Part shown: positions 8,604-17,740 of the stretch, piece after piece
How the letters are laid out: the number at the start of each line of letters is the position of its first letter
Numbering within the stretch: the stretch's first letter is position 1
Assembly: GCF_000325705.1 (NCBI RefSeq)
Contig: NC_019904.1
Coordinates: 3,536,001-3,600,000, forward strand
Direction of reading: 5' to 3'
Origin: Echinicola vietnamensis DSM 17526
Lineage (GTDB): Bacteria; Bacteroidota; Bacteroidia; Cytophagales; Cyclobacteriaceae
DNA: 64,000 nt
Made by a program: the position numbers and the translations under genes
Notes under the pieces: model-generated
Seen by the model: the letters and a program-made list of their open reading frames with translations, nothing else
What the model was told of the DNA's origin: nothing
The model's database searches: none

Positions 8604-9683
8604 CTATTTGCTTTTGAGAGCATCAAGATAAATGCTTTTTAATCTTAGTGCTATATTTTGAGTGTCCAACTTTTTTTGGATGAGACGCTCCCTTCCTTTG
8701 CAAATAGACATCGCATCTACCTTTAATATCTTTTTTAAAAGGTCACTTTTATTGAAAGAGGTTATGGCGTAACCAGGAGTATTACCAACAACCTCCCTTA
8801 TATCTCCCACATCTGTGAAAACCCCCTTGCAGTTTGAGGCCATAGCTTCTTTTACCACATTTGGAGAACCTTCCTGCATGGAACATACCACTACCATGTC
8901 CACAGTACTTAGGTATTTAATGGTAGAGGAATGACTGATAGGGTAAGGGGCAATTATTTGAAAATTATGGACTTTAAGGTCTTCTTCAATTTCTTTTAGG
9001 AATTGAAAATTTTTGTTTCTATCATCTTTTTTACCTAAAAATAAAATGTACTTTTTGTCCCGAGATAGATTTAATTCTTCTTTATAATCAGTTCTTTTTC
9101 CATCAAATTTTGATAAATCTACTCCGTTTGGAAGAATGTAAGATTTGTTCTTTAACCATACATGATTATCAATGTTCTGCGATTTGGATATTATTTTTTG
9201 GACAAATGGCTGTATGAAATAAGTAAGCATGGTGAGGTGGTTGAAGATTTTTGTGATTTTCCATTGACTTTTAACCCGTCCCAAAGCGTCTGTCCCCATC
9301 AAAGATAAAACTAAAGGCTGCTTAGGAAAAGTAAGAGCAGCTACCCAGCCGGAAAGTGTAAAATGAGCGTGGATAAGATCAAAATCATTCTCTTTAATGA
9401 ATTTTTTGAGGTTTTCTATATTGTTTATATAACCAGAGGACCCCTTACCTTTTATCTTAAAGTAGGTTACATTAATGCCCACTTGGGCAAGTGATTCACC
9501 TTGAACTCTTATAAAAGGGGCTAGATCAAAATTTTTTAAATTCCCAGAGGATACGAATAGCACATTGATGGTTTTTTCGGGAAAGGAGTTTGTTAGGGTT
9601 TTGTTTTTGCTAAACTCAATGGCAAAAGTGCCTTCATCCGCGTCTTCCATTAATGTTTCATCTATGAAATTACTTCTTTTCAT
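8604..9683 (-). CDS. GT4-family glycosyltransferase (copy B of a tandem pair)
   Basis: 359 aa, collinear with copy A: shared blocks LFVSSGNLKNFD, DLIHAHFTLSGW, LSLMGTDALGRV, LPNGVDLSKF, YILFLGKKDDRNKN, APYPISHSSTIKYL and EGSPNVVKEAMASNCKGVFT. The E-x7-E donor loop is intact. The N-terminal 40 residues are acidic and polar, contain no start codon close to the core, and therefore seem truly part of the protein. The pair is separated by 64 bp. A duplication followed by divergence suggests the two enzymes add successive or alternative sugars; donor and linkage are not readable. Confidence 0.85.
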   Translation of the reverse strand: MKRSNFIDETLMEDADEGTFAIEFSKNKTLTNSFPEKTINVLFVSSGNLKNFDLAPFIRVQGESLAQVGINVTYFKIKGKGSSGYINNIENLKKFIKENDFDLIHAHFTLSGWVAALTFPKQPLVLSLMGTDALGRVKSQWKITKIFNHLTMLTYFIQPFVQKIISKSQNIDNHVWLKNKSYILPNGVDLSKFDGKRTDYKEELNLSRDKKYILFLGKKDDRNKNFQFLKEIEEDLKVHNFQIIAPYPISHSSTIKYLSTVDMVVVCSMQEGSPNVVKEAMASNCKGVFTDVGDIREVVGNTPGYAITSFNKSDLLKKILKVDAMSICKGRERLIQKKLDTQNIALRLKSIYLDALKSK

Positions 9684-9752
9684 TTTTGAATAATTGAGTA
9701 CTAAATAGAGGTAGGTAGTATTGTCTGTAGTGTAGTGTTTTCTACTAAATTA

Positions 9753-10652
9753 TTATCTGAATGTTGATTTGGAATACCATATTCCCAAAATACGACACAG
9801 GTTTTCTTCGTGTGACGCTCCTTCCAGAAATCCCAACCTAGGTAAGGAATAAGGGTTTGTGAAATCATTTTTTCTAAGCGGAGTAGCTTTTGTGGTAAAA
9901 GCCAACTTGAAGCCGTTTTCTTTTAAAAGGTTACTTTCTCTTTCTCCATAATCCCCATTAGGATAGGCAAAGGTGTCTACTGATTTTCCCGACCATAAGG
10001 ACACCTTTTCTTTGCTTATTTCTATTTCCTTCCGAGCTTCCTCATCAGTACAGTTTGGTAGTATGGGATGGGAGTGAGTGTGCGCTCCAAAACTAATATA
10101 GTTGTCTTCCTTGACGGATTTGATTTCTTCTATAGTCATAGCCTCTCTGTTGCCTTGGGTTGTTTGGACCTTTAGTTTTTGATAGAGAGCTAGCCTTTCT
10201 GTATTAGGTAGTTTTTTCATCTGCTCAGAGTTGGGATATCCCAACTTTTGTCTACTAGCCTTTTTTGCTGTTGAAAACCAATAGTAACCTTCTTCGATTG
10301 CTTCTGTAGCTAGGAATATGGTCAGTGGGACTTGATGGGCCTTTGCCACTGTTGTCATGTTTTCTATATTGGATGCCCATCCATCATCTACAGTGATCAA
10401 GACTGCTCCCTTGGGAAAAGGAGCCTTTTTATAGATTACTTCTTTAAGGTTATCGATACTGATAAACTTAAAGCCATTGTTTTTAAGCCAAAGAATTATT
10501 TTTTCAAACTCCTCTTTACTTGGCTTGTGGAAGTAAATGGATAATATATGTTTCCCCTTAAGCGCTTTTTTTTTAGCGATATTCAGAATACCCAATTTAA
10601 TAACTGCTTTTGCAATCATTTGAGCGTATATATTTCGTCGTTTCTTATTCAT
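9753..10652 (-). CDS. polysaccharide deacetylase (NodB homology, CE4)
   Basis: Predicted metal-dependent removal of N- or O-acetyl groups from a glycan. In the 299 aa, motif 1 is TVDDGW (residues 87-92, catalytic base and metal Asp), motif 2 is H-T-H-S-H (His191 and His195 as metal ligands), and FAYPNGDYGE matches motif 3 (RxPxG/YPxG type). The N-terminus is basic (MNKKRRN) with a weakly hydrophobic stretch at 10-25 but no clear signal peptide, so it may be cytosolic or membrane-attached. Its place among EPS glycosyltransferases and acyltransferases suggests it edits the acetylation of the same polymer. Confidence 0.85.
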   Translation of the reverse strand: MNKKRRNIYAQMIAKAVIKLGILNIAKKKALKGKHILSIYFHKPSKEEFEKIILWLKNNGFKFISIDNLKEVIYKKAPFPKGAVLITVDDGWASNIENMTTVAKAHQVPLTIFLATEAIEEGYYWFSTAKKASRQKLGYPNSEQMKKLPNTERLALYQKLKVQTTQGNREAMTIEEIKSVKEDNYISFGAHTHSHPILPNCTDEEARKEIEISKEKVSLWSGKSVDTFAYPNGDYGERESNLLKENGFKLAFTTKATPLRKNDFTNPYSLPRLGFLEGASHEENLCRILGIWYSKSTFR

Positions 10653-10706
10653 GATTTAGAGATATGGATCATACAAAAAAGTGAATTTGATCCTTGATTC
10701 TAGTAA

Positions 10707-12251
10707 TTATGATTGATGGTCTAATGATGATTTCGAAGGAATCAAATTTGCGAATAAGGAGAGACTCTCCGGTAATTCTTGTTCTTTGATTATCAACCTT
10801 ACCACGTTCCAATTATTTCTTAGGTGAAGGGTAAGATAAGAGAACTCCATGTAGTCTTGTGACCTTTTATGGCCATCAGGTTCTTTGGTTCCTCTTGGAA
10901 TATACCATATAGTTCCGATAAGGTGATCCCCACCTTTAATTGCATAAAAGGTTTGACCATTTTCAATTCTGTAAAGAGCATCCGAAAGAAATTCTGTTTT
11001 TTCATTGTTTAAAGGGAAACTAAGAAGGTCTGCTATGCTGTTTTTTTGGTAAGTAATGGATGATGTTTCTCCCTCTAATTCCGGTTCGTTGGATGTTAGA
11101 TTAATTTGATTCCCCTTGATAATCAGTTGAATATTTGCGTTTTCTTCACTATTGTTTTCAGTTGTATTCTTTTTTATGGGAGAGGTGAAGAGTTTACTGA
11201 GTTGTGATGCCTTTTTTGTGTTATTTCCAATTAATGTTTTAGCAGTTGTTTTCAGTGCATCCTTTACTTGGTTTTTCTTGGTGGTAAACACTGAGTCCAT
11301 TAGTATTTCATGGGTGGTGCTGTAGCTCGTTGCAAGTTTTGATTTATATCCATCTATACCACCAGGTGTAAGATCGAAAAAATTATAGTTTTCTTTACTT
11401 AGGTAGATTCCTAACATCAGAAAGTGGAGAATGCCTGGGCTGAATTTTGAATAGAAAGGAGAATGGGTATTGAGTCCCTGAAGGTGAACAGTGTCATTTG
11501 AAATAAACCCCACATTTGAAGCAATAATTTCCTCGTCCAATTTCAGTATACTGGCATGTAATAAATTGTGTTCAAAGGCCTTGGATAGAAAATCAATTCT
11601 TCTAGGGTCTTCGAGAAATGCCAGCTTGCCATAAATAGCCCCTTTTCTAAATTCATTTTGTTCTATTAGATTCGGAAGGATTGCCCTAAATTCTTTGGAA
11701 GAAGTTACCCTTTCAAAGGATAGTTTACCTTGGCGTTTTAGCCGGTTAATTTTCTCTTTTTTATTTTTCTTTTTAAGTTCTTTTTCAAGAAAAACCTCAT
11801 CACATTGCATAATTGGCTGAGAATAGGCTTTTAAGAATATTGAATTCTTAAGCTTACCATTGCTATTGAGCCATTCGAGAGGGGTTTTTGAAGGGATATA
11901 TTTTAGGTGAAGGGAATAGTCCTTCCTGATGGCATCCAATGCCTCTTTGATGAATTTATCATTGTTTTCTGAAGAGGATAGCCATACCTGGTATTCTGCG
12001 AGGTTATTGCCCGGATAGGAAAGTTTTCCGTTTTCTTCAACTAATGTAAATAGACCCGTCATACTCTCTCCATTCCAATCTGTGATCATAAATGGAGTTT
12101 GATCATTAAATTTAGCATACCATGTGGCTATAAACTCTCTTTTTTGAAAAACAGTGGACCATGGACATTCTTTTACTAATTTATCCCAACCACTGCTGAA
12201 GTTACAATGGTTTATCAACTCCATTACTTCTTTTCCTTTAAGAATTTTCAT
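10707..12251 (-). CDS. two-domain BioF2/FemAB-like GNAT acyltransferase (copy B)
   Basis: The N-terminal 350 residues match the BioF2-like acetyltransferase family (Acetyltransf_6, PF13480): WSTVFQKREFIATWY near the start, a central block with RLKRQGKLSFERV, and HSPFYSKFSPGILHFLMLGIYL with FDLTPGGIDGYKSKLATS. Such proteins (CelD-like) acylate or aminoacylate sugars in EPS pathways. A C-terminal block (about 400-490: NSIADLLSF, FLSDALYRIENGQTFYAIKGGDHLIGTIWY) is shared with the upstream paralog. I chose ATG at 12251 (MKILKGKEV) rather than 12296 because it aligns with the paralog. It overlaps that gene's stop by 14 bp, which implies coupled translation. Acyl donor and acceptor unknown. Confidence 0.78.
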   Translation of the reverse strand: MKILKGKEVMELINHCNFSSGWDKLVKECPWSTVFQKREFIATWYAKFNDQTPFMITDWNGESMTGLFTLVEENGKLSYPGNNLAEYQVWLSSSENNDKFIKEALDAIRKDYSLHLKYIPSKTPLEWLNSNGKLKNSIFLKAYSQPIMQCDEVFLEKELKKKNKKEKINRLKRQGKLSFERVTSSKEFRAILPNLIEQNEFRKGAIYGKLAFLEDPRRIDFLSKAFEHNLLHASILKLDEEIIASNVGFISNDTVHLQGLNTHSPFYSKFSPGILHFLMLGIYLSKENYNFFDLTPGGIDGYKSKLATSYSTTHEILMDSVFTTKKNQVKDALKTTAKTLIGNNTKKASQLSKLFTSPIKKNTTENNSEENANIQLIIKGNQINLTSNEPELEGETSSITYQKNSIADLLSFPLNNEKTEFLSDALYRIENGQTFYAIKGGDHLIGTIWYIPRGTKEPDGHKRSQDYMEFSYLTLHLRNNWNVVRLIIKEQELPESLSLFANLIPSKSSLDHQS

Positions 12252-13818
12252 GATGTGCCTTTGATTTATCTGAAGAGAGGGCCCTTTCACATTCAAATAC
12301 GTACTTTTCGAAAGCGGATTTATTATGCTTGAAGATAGAATGGAAATAACTTTCTATTGCTTGTTCGGAAACCGTTTCATCTTCATCTAGCTGATCATTT
12401 GCTGACATCCAGATACAGGCCAAAAGACGTTTTTTATCAGTCACTGTGTAGAATTCGGCTCCCTTGCTTACCAATAAAAAGGCTTTTTCCAGAAATCCCC
12501 ACCTGGACTGTATAGTGCTGTTTTCATTGTATTTAAGCAAATCAGTAATGCTGTTTTTGTTAACGGATAAGTTGTTAATGTCTGAGGGGAAAGCCCATGA
12601 GTCAGTCGACCTGTTCGGTGAAAAGAATGAATTCGTTATTCCTTTTGTTTTTTCTTTAATTAAATAAATCTTTTTCTTCATGTTAAGCTCAAAAGTCATT
12701 GGGCGAACATCAAACTTTATTAGGGTATTGTGAAGATTTTTCCTAAGGAACTTCTTGAAGCCGTACTTTATGTTTTTACTTAAATGAAGTTCCACTACTT
12801 CATCTCCACTTGTAGAAACCCGTTCTTTATATCCGTCATATCCTGGTGTAAGGTCAAACTTTTGGAAACCCTCTTCTTGTAACATTTTTCCGAGCATATA
12901 TAAATGAACCAATCCAGGTGAATGTTTTGAATGAAATGGTGAATAACTAATCAATCCGGCAAGATGCATCCAACCTTTTCCTTTCATTCCAATAATAGAT
13001 GAAATGGTTTCTCCATCTAATTTTAATGCAGTGACATGTAGAAGGTCTTGTCTGAATAAATCAATTAGGAATTTGGTTCGGTTTGGATTGGATTTTGAAG
13101 GGAGTTTATTAAACATTGCTGCTTGTCTAAAATCTAAAAAGACAAGGATCTCATCGAGTATCTTAATGAATTCATCTGTATCCTTAACTTTAATAAATTC
13201 TACAGCTCCGGCACGATGAATTCGATTGAATTTGGCCTTGAGATGTCTTTTTCTAAACAGCTTTTGTTCTTCCACAAGCGAAAAATCCATCAACGGACGA
13301 TGGTGCTTGTGTATTACGGTATGCTTTTCCGTAATTGATGTAATAGATTTTAAAGGTTCGATTATGGATGCATCAGGAATGAATCTTAGGCTTAATTTAC
13401 AATGAGGAAACTCTTCAAAGAGGGCTTCAAAAGCTGTTTTGATAAAAACTTCATTATTGCCACTTTTTACAAGCCAAGCCTGATACTCCGCATCGAATTT
13501 TCCTGCACCAGTGATTTTTAATGGACTGTTCTTCTTTAATTCTCCATCTGGCTTCCGTGTAGTCAATGGCAAAAGGCCAATTAATTCACCGTTTTTATAA
13601 ACAGTAAGTAGAATTGGCGTAATATCCTTTTTATTGGCCAAATACCAGGTTTGTACAAACTGTCTTCTTTGAAAAATTGTAGCCCAGCTCGTATTTTCGT
13701 AGAGTTCGTCCCATTTTTGTTGGAATTTAATGTCCTTCAAAATGTCAAAAACGCAATTCCCAGTAAGAATCTTTGAAATTGTTGATGTAGTCATCTTGTT
13801 AAAAATATATCCTAGCAT
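12238..13818 (-). CDS. two-domain BioF2/FemAB-like GNAT acyltransferase (copy A)
   Basis: 526 aa, collinear with the downstream paralog: WATIFQRRQFVQTWYL near residue 45, FNRIHRAGAVEFI, HSPFHSKHSPGLVHLYMLGKML and FDLTPGYDGYKERVSTSGDE for the GNAT-like core. The C-terminal domain has NSITDLLKY, FLEKAFLLVSKGAEFYTVTD and LLACIWMS. No membrane segment is visible, so it probably acts in the cytosol on a nucleotide- or lipid-linked sugar. ATG at 13794 (MTTSTISK) is an alternative start. The gene is preceded by 320 bp holding a 12-bp inverted repeat, so transcription may restart here. The family is clear; substrate is inference. Confidence 0.78.
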   Translation of the reverse strand: MLGYIFNKMTTSTISKILTGNCVFDILKDIKFQQKWDELYENTSWATIFQRRQFVQTWYLANKKDITPILLTVYKNGELIGLLPLTTRKPDGELKKNSPLKITGAGKFDAEYQAWLVKSGNNEVFIKTAFEALFEEFPHCKLSLRFIPDASIIEPLKSITSITEKHTVIHKHHRPLMDFSLVEEQKLFRKRHLKAKFNRIHRAGAVEFIKVKDTDEFIKILDEILVFLDFRQAAMFNKLPSKSNPNRTKFLIDLFRQDLLHVTALKLDGETISSIIGMKGKGWMHLAGLISYSPFHSKHSPGLVHLYMLGKMLQEEGFQKFDLTPGYDGYKERVSTSGDEVVELHLSKNIKYGFKKFLRKNLHNTLIKFDVRPMTFELNMKKKIYLIKEKTKGITNSFFSPNRSTDSWAFPSDINNLSVNKNSITDLLKYNENSTIQSRWGFLEKAFLLVSKGAEFYTVTDKKRLLACIWMSANDQLDEDETVSEQAIESYFHSIFKHNKSAFEKYVFECERALSSDKSKAHHENS

Positions 13819-14138
13819 AAATAGTTCGTTTTGACCAATTTTTGCACTCCGATAAATATTTCTTTTAAAAGGAGGTTGAAATATTTATCACTTAAAATGT
13901 ACGCTAAAATTTTGTACTATAGAGTATGCCTTTGAAAATTGGAATTTTGGAGAATAGTTTCTTGGATTATTTAATATTGTTTTGCTATGGAAATAAACCT
14001 TGCGGTTTTAATCATAATTAAAGCTTCATTAAAAGATATTATATTTGGGGTAACAAAATATAATATATAGAAAGTTATTTGGGTTTTGCTTATGTGGATA
14101 GGTCTAAAGAAGTGGTTACCTTAATGTAACCTCCAAGG
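13819..14138. other. 320-bp gap inside the EPS run, with regulatory-looking symmetry
   Basis: AT-rich and gene-free. It contains the inverted repeat at 13851-13889 described separately, and near the other end GGTTAC/GTAACC (14114-14131) just after the pyruvyl transferase stop, which could be a weak terminator for that gene on the - strand. Together these suggest the EPS run is split into two transcription units here. Confidence 0.45.
13851..13889 (-). promoter_or_regulatory. perfect 12-bp inverted repeat upstream of the acyltransferase pair
   Basis: GATAAATATTTC (13851-13862) and GAAATATTTATC (13878-13889) enclose 15 nt and lie 33 bp upstream of the start at 13818. Either a dimeric operator or a 5' leader hairpin. 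The symmetry is certain; the role is inferred. Confidence 0.5.
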
Positions 14139-15365
14139 TTAAGCAGACTTTTTTTTGCATTGAAGTATTTCACTGACGATGAAATTTATTTGATCCTCTA
14201 CCAATGCCGTGCATTCTGCCACTTTGATGTCAATTTTTTTTGTTAATTCTTTATAATTCTTTTCAACATAGGTGATTTTTTTGTCTACTTCTTCCAATAA
14301 TGGAGATTGTTTGCCCCAAGTTTGGTTTCTGGATTCGACAATTAGATCAGGTAGCTCCAGCCCTCGACCAATTACGCCAGCATACTTTTCACTATAAGCC
14401 AATGAAATGGCGGGCTTTCTCATAAAGAATGTAGATACTGCTGCATGCATTCTTCCTGTAATGACCATAAAGCTGCCTCCGAGAATTTGCCTAGCCTCAG
14501 CAGGCTGTATGGTTTCGGTGATAAAAATGAGATTTTCACGCTCTGTAGAACTCATGCTTTTTTCTATTTCTTTTATCACGAATCGATCATCCGATTTGGC
14601 GGGGCCCAAGACATGCCCTAAAATAACAAATTTGAATTCTGGATATCGCTTTGTAAGGTTTTTGATAAGTTGTTTCCACATATCTATATACCCTTCTTTG
14701 TCTTCCGTATACTTATGCCATAATCCTGAGGGAACCATCGTAATGTATTTATTTGGATGTAAATCTGAATAATCTTCAACTATTTTGGCGAATTCTTGTT
14801 GATGAGGAAGTGGCATCATGGCCAAATCCCTGCTTTTTACCAATTTCTTGATGCCGAGTTCTTTAGAGAATTCAAAACTGTTGTCATCTCGAGTGATAAT
14901 ACTGATGTCTTTATAGAAATTTCTAATCATTGTCCTGGTAGATCCAAAGAATGGTCCAAAAGATTGCCCAGCTAAAATTACCTTGCATTTTTTATTAATG
15001 GATTTGTAAACAGATCCTTTTAGTAATGCACCCTTTTTATAGGTTTCAGATAGATCATCTCCTCCCAATACAATTAGAAAGTCAAAATTGTCTGTGATTT
15101 TTTTGATGGATTCATCATTTCCGAAAATGTACCGCTTAACTTTTGTTATGGGGGTTAATTTCGTGTTGAAAAGAGCATCAAATTTTTTCAGATCATGGAT
15201 TCCTGTTCCAACTTTAAGCCTGTCTAAGTGGTAGTCGTCACATTCACAATAGATTTCTGAATTTGGAAGCAACGGTTTCATTCTGCTAATTAGGTTTAAT
15301 GCCATCATGGCACTACCATAATTTAGTGTTTGCGAAATGTGGGTAATAAGTATTCTTGTTTTCAT
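14139..15365 (-). CDS. polysaccharide pyruvyl transferase family protein
   Basis: Predicted to add a pyruvate ketal from phosphoenolpyruvate to a sugar of the EPS (PF04230). In 408 aa, the start ILITHISQTLNYGSAMMALNL is typical (NxGxxxM/L), followed by LIVLGGDDLSETYK, AGQSFGPF, ITRDDNSFEFSKELG and, near residue 320, the conserved VITGRMHAAVSTFF with PAISLAYSEKYAGV. Cytosolic, no membrane segment. It follows the polymerase gene by 66 bp. A pyruvylated polymer would be anionic, consistent with acidic-glycan lyases encoded nearby. Some members of the family (CsaB) act on cell-wall polymers; the EPS role is favoured by context. Confidence 0.87.
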   Translation of the reverse strand: MKTRILITHISQTLNYGSAMMALNLISRMKPLLPNSEIYCECDDYHLDRLKVGTGIHDLKKFDALFNTKLTPITKVKRYIFGNDESIKKITDNFDFLIVLGGDDLSETYKKGALLKGSVYKSINKKCKVILAGQSFGPFFGSTRTMIRNFYKDISIITRDDNSFEFSKELGIKKLVKSRDLAMMPLPHQQEFAKIVEDYSDLHPNKYITMVPSGLWHKYTEDKEGYIDMWKQLIKNLTKRYPEFKFVILGHVLGPAKSDDRFVIKEIEKSMSSTERENLIFITETIQPAEARQILGGSFMVITGRMHAAVSTFFMRKPAISLAYSEKYAGVIGRGLELPDLIVESRNQTWGKQSPLLEEVDKKITYVEKNYKELTKKIDIKVAECTALVEDQINFIVSEILQCKKKSA

Positions 15366-15431
15366 AATGTTTAAATAGTGTCAATGGATATTAAAATGAA
15401 AGGCTATAGTGGGTTTATGGCTCGAAGAACT

Positions 15432-16724
15432 TCAAATTGTTATTGGCCTTAGAGGGTATTTTGGGGGTCGATTGACTAAAGTATTTTTAATTGATGTTAG
15501 CCTTTTTATTTTTTTAGGTCTGCTTGATTTAACGGCTGATAAAAGGAAAATTAACAAGGGGGCGAAAGTGAAGGTGCCAATAAATCTACCTGGTACTAAT
15601 ACAATTAGAAGCATAACCAAAAGTGGATAGAAAACTCGCTGATTTTCAGTATTCATTTTATGATTTCCAATAACGAAATAGTGTAAAAAGAATACTAAGA
15701 AGAGCACCATTCCAACTATTCCTGTACTGTATAATAACATGTTAATGTCACTATGTATACTTCTACCATAGCCGAAATTCTTTATTCCAAAATTTATCGT
15801 GTCAAAAAGTTGAATCCCAAATAGTAACTCTTTTGGATCTTCTGTATTTTTAAAGTGCTTGTAGAGAAATAAGGTTTCCATATACCTAGGCTCTGTCTCA
15901 GCATAATTGTCCACTTCTGTAATTCTTTCTCTTTCAGCTAATTGTGCATTAAGTTGTTCCTGATACAAGGGATAAGTAAGAACCATTATGGTTAAGAGTG
16001 CCACTACCACCATGGCTAATTTAAATACAACTTTTCGATTAAGAATTGCATAAGCAATAATCGCAAAGGCTAACATTCCAACAGAGGTTCTCCTTGTAAT
16101 TACGACAAGGAAAATAATATTTAAAGTAATAAATGTAATATCAATTGTTCGCAGAAATAGTGAACTGCTTTTACTTTCAAGTACGTAATGGATTGATATG
16201 AATATTATAATCGGAGCTATGTACATTCTAGAGGTACCTAGAAAACCGGTGGTAAAACTGCCACCATAGACCGCTTCACCTATATGAAGGACGTTTGCCA
16301 TGATCAAATAGAGAGGAATGGCAATAAGCATGAATCTATTGTAAGGTTCGAATTCTTTTATAAAATCCCTTTTAGATCCAAAGAAATTCCCTACGATTAC
16401 CATACTTAAGGAAATGATCAAAGCAAATGCTGTTTTTGCGGATAAAATAAAATCTCCAGGGTTAAATATCAGAAGAGCTATAATGTAAAGGGCTACTAAG
16501 GAAAAGACCCAATCACTTTTTTTAATAGCCTTATTGGCAAAAATATACGCCAAAACCATAATTAAAGGCAAAATATAACGAATGGCTGCAAAAACCTTTA
16601 AATCCTTATAAAATCCATCAAACATGTCGAATACTAAATAGAATACCATTAATGCATAGATGAAGTTCTTTTGATCAAAAATAAAATAGCCTATTAGTAT
16701 GAGGGATAAAAGAATAAGTATCAT
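15432..16724 (-). CDS. O-antigen polymerase/ligase-like membrane protein (Wzy candidate)
   Basis: 430 aa with about ten or eleven hydrophobic segments and a larger polar loop (roughly 245-335, with YPLYQEQLNAQLAERERITEV and YGRSIHSDINMLLYSTGIVGM). The latter resembles the H-S/N-D-x-x-L region of the Wzy_C / O-antigen ligase family. Expected to polymerise flipped lipid-linked repeat units at the periplasmic side of the inner membrane. Its start ATGA overlaps the stop of the GT2 gene by 4 bp. Sequence identity in this family is always low, so the call rests on topology, loop position and locus. Confidence 0.75.
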   Translation of the reverse strand: MILILLSLILIGYFIFDQKNFIYALMVFYLVFDMFDGFYKDLKVFAAIRYILPLIMVLAYIFANKAIKKSDWVFSLVALYIIALLIFNPGDFILSAKTAFALIISLSMVIVGNFFGSKRDFIKEFEPYNRFMLIAIPLYLIMANVLHIGEAVYGGSFTTGFLGTSRMYIAPIIIFISIHYVLESKSSSLFLRTIDITFITLNIIFLVVITRRTSVGMLAFAIIAYAILNRKVVFKLAMVVVALLTIMVLTYPLYQEQLNAQLAERERITEVDNYAETEPRYMETLFLYKHFKNTEDPKELLFGIQLFDTINFGIKNFGYGRSIHSDINMLLYSTGIVGMVLFLVFFLHYFVIGNHKMNTENQRVFYPLLVMLLIVLVPGRFIGTFTFAPLLIFLLSAVKSSRPKKIKRLTSIKNTLVNRPPKYPLRPITI

Positions 16725-17641
16725 GATGTAGATGTGTTTGACTGAGCGACCACTTGTTTATATCCTAGAATCAATTTCTTAACGAAACTGGGGGTTCTGT
16801 TAAGTAAATAAAGCTTTTTCCAAGAATGTTGGATACCAGGATATTGATTGATGTACTTGAAGTCTTTTTCTATTTTCTTACTTTCTGATAAGTAGCCTCC
16901 CCAAGCGTAGCGAGTTCCTTTGAGAATAGCTTTCATTGCTATGTAGACGTTGGCATCATTGTTATTCTTCTGATATAGATCTTGCCAAGTCTCTTTACAA
17001 TTGTCTTTTTTGTTACTTCTATGTACAATTGAGCCGTCCTGTTTAATGTATATAGTAAGCGAATCAGGATGAAATGCCACAGGATAATTAAGAGCAATTT
17101 TTGCCCATGTGTATACATCCTCCCCTGAAATCATTCCAACAGGGAAACCACCAACTTTATCAAAGACGTTTTTTCGTACAATTGTAGCGCTCGTCCAAGC
17201 AATTACATATTTGAGGCATGTTTTGAAATAATTTTCTATTATTCCTCTTTTGAGATCATGATTCATGTCATAGGACTTGCCTTTGTAAATAGTTGAATGT
17301 GCACAGTTGTACATTCCGGCTTCAGGATATTCCTCTATGAGTTTAGCCATTTCTTCGAGATAATTTGGTTTCCATAAATCATCAGCATCCATAAAGGCGA
17401 TGAAAGGTCTGGTGGACCGGCTTATGCCATAGTTTCTCGCATCTGAAACCCCTCCGTTTTTTTTATGGTAAAGCTTAATCCTGCTGTCTTTGAAATCTTC
17501 TACTTTTTCGACACTGTCATCAGTGCTACCATCGTTAACTATTACTATTTCAAAATCGGTATGAGTCTGCTCTTGAACAGACTTCAAAGTCCGGGTAATG
17601 TTTTCTGATTTATTATATAAGGGAATAACTACACTGAACAT
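16721..17641 (-). CDS. GT2-family glycosyltransferase
   Basis: GT-A fold enzyme that transfers a sugar from a nucleotide donor. The N-terminus MFSVVIPLYNKSENITRTLKSV and EIVIVNDGSTDDS are the classic GT2 opening. The metal-binding D-x-D region is AFMDADDLWKPNYLEEM at about 92-108, and a later acceptor-side GGFPVGMISGEDVYTW carries the likely catalytic ED. 306 aa, soluble. It is translationally coupled to the polymerase gene (4-bp overlap) and separated from the autokinase gene by a 193-bp gap that holds a structured GC-rich element. Confidence 0.9.
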   Translation of the reverse strand: MFSVVIPLYNKSENITRTLKSVQEQTHTDFEIVIVNDGSTDDSVEKVEDFKDSRIKLYHKKNGGVSDARNYGISRSTRPFIAFMDADDLWKPNYLEEMAKLIEEYPEAGMYNCAHSTIYKGKSYDMNHDLKRGIIENYFKTCLKYVIAWTSATIVRKNVFDKVGGFPVGMISGEDVYTWAKIALNYPVAFHPDSLTIYIKQDGSIVHRSNKKDNCKETWQDLYQKNNNDANVYIAMKAILKGTRYAWGGYLSESKKIEKDFKYINQYPGIQHSWKKLYLLNRTPSFVKKLILGYKQVVAQSNTSTS

Positions 17642-17671
17642 GGGTTAGTTCTGGTTAGAATTAAGGATTAA

Positions 17672-17740
17672 AAGTTCTACTGATTAGGCTCCTAGTCCCC
17701 GGATAGAGCTTCGCCCCGTCAGTCCCATCTCGTAGAACTT
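17672..17740 (-). ncRNA. candidate structured RNA element between autokinase and GT2 genes
   Basis: AAGTTCTAC (17672-17680) and GTAGAACTT (17732-17740) are perfect 9-bp inverted arms around 51 nt that are clearly richer in G and C than the surroundings. On the coding (-) strand the interior holds G-runs (GGG, GGGG, GGGG) and a possible inner GCTC/GAGC pairing. A second hairpin, AGGAGT-GTA-ACTCCT, lies at 17769-17783. It may be an attenuator or processing site separating the Wza/Wzc genes from the glycosyltransferases, or a small mobile palindromic repeat. I know no named RNA family that matches. Confidence 0.4.

Noticed and set aside
14114..14131. GGTTAC/GTAACC hairpin as a terminator of the pyruvyl transferase gene
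   Set aside because: Short stem and only an interrupted T-run on the - strand; too weak to list as a separate terminator.
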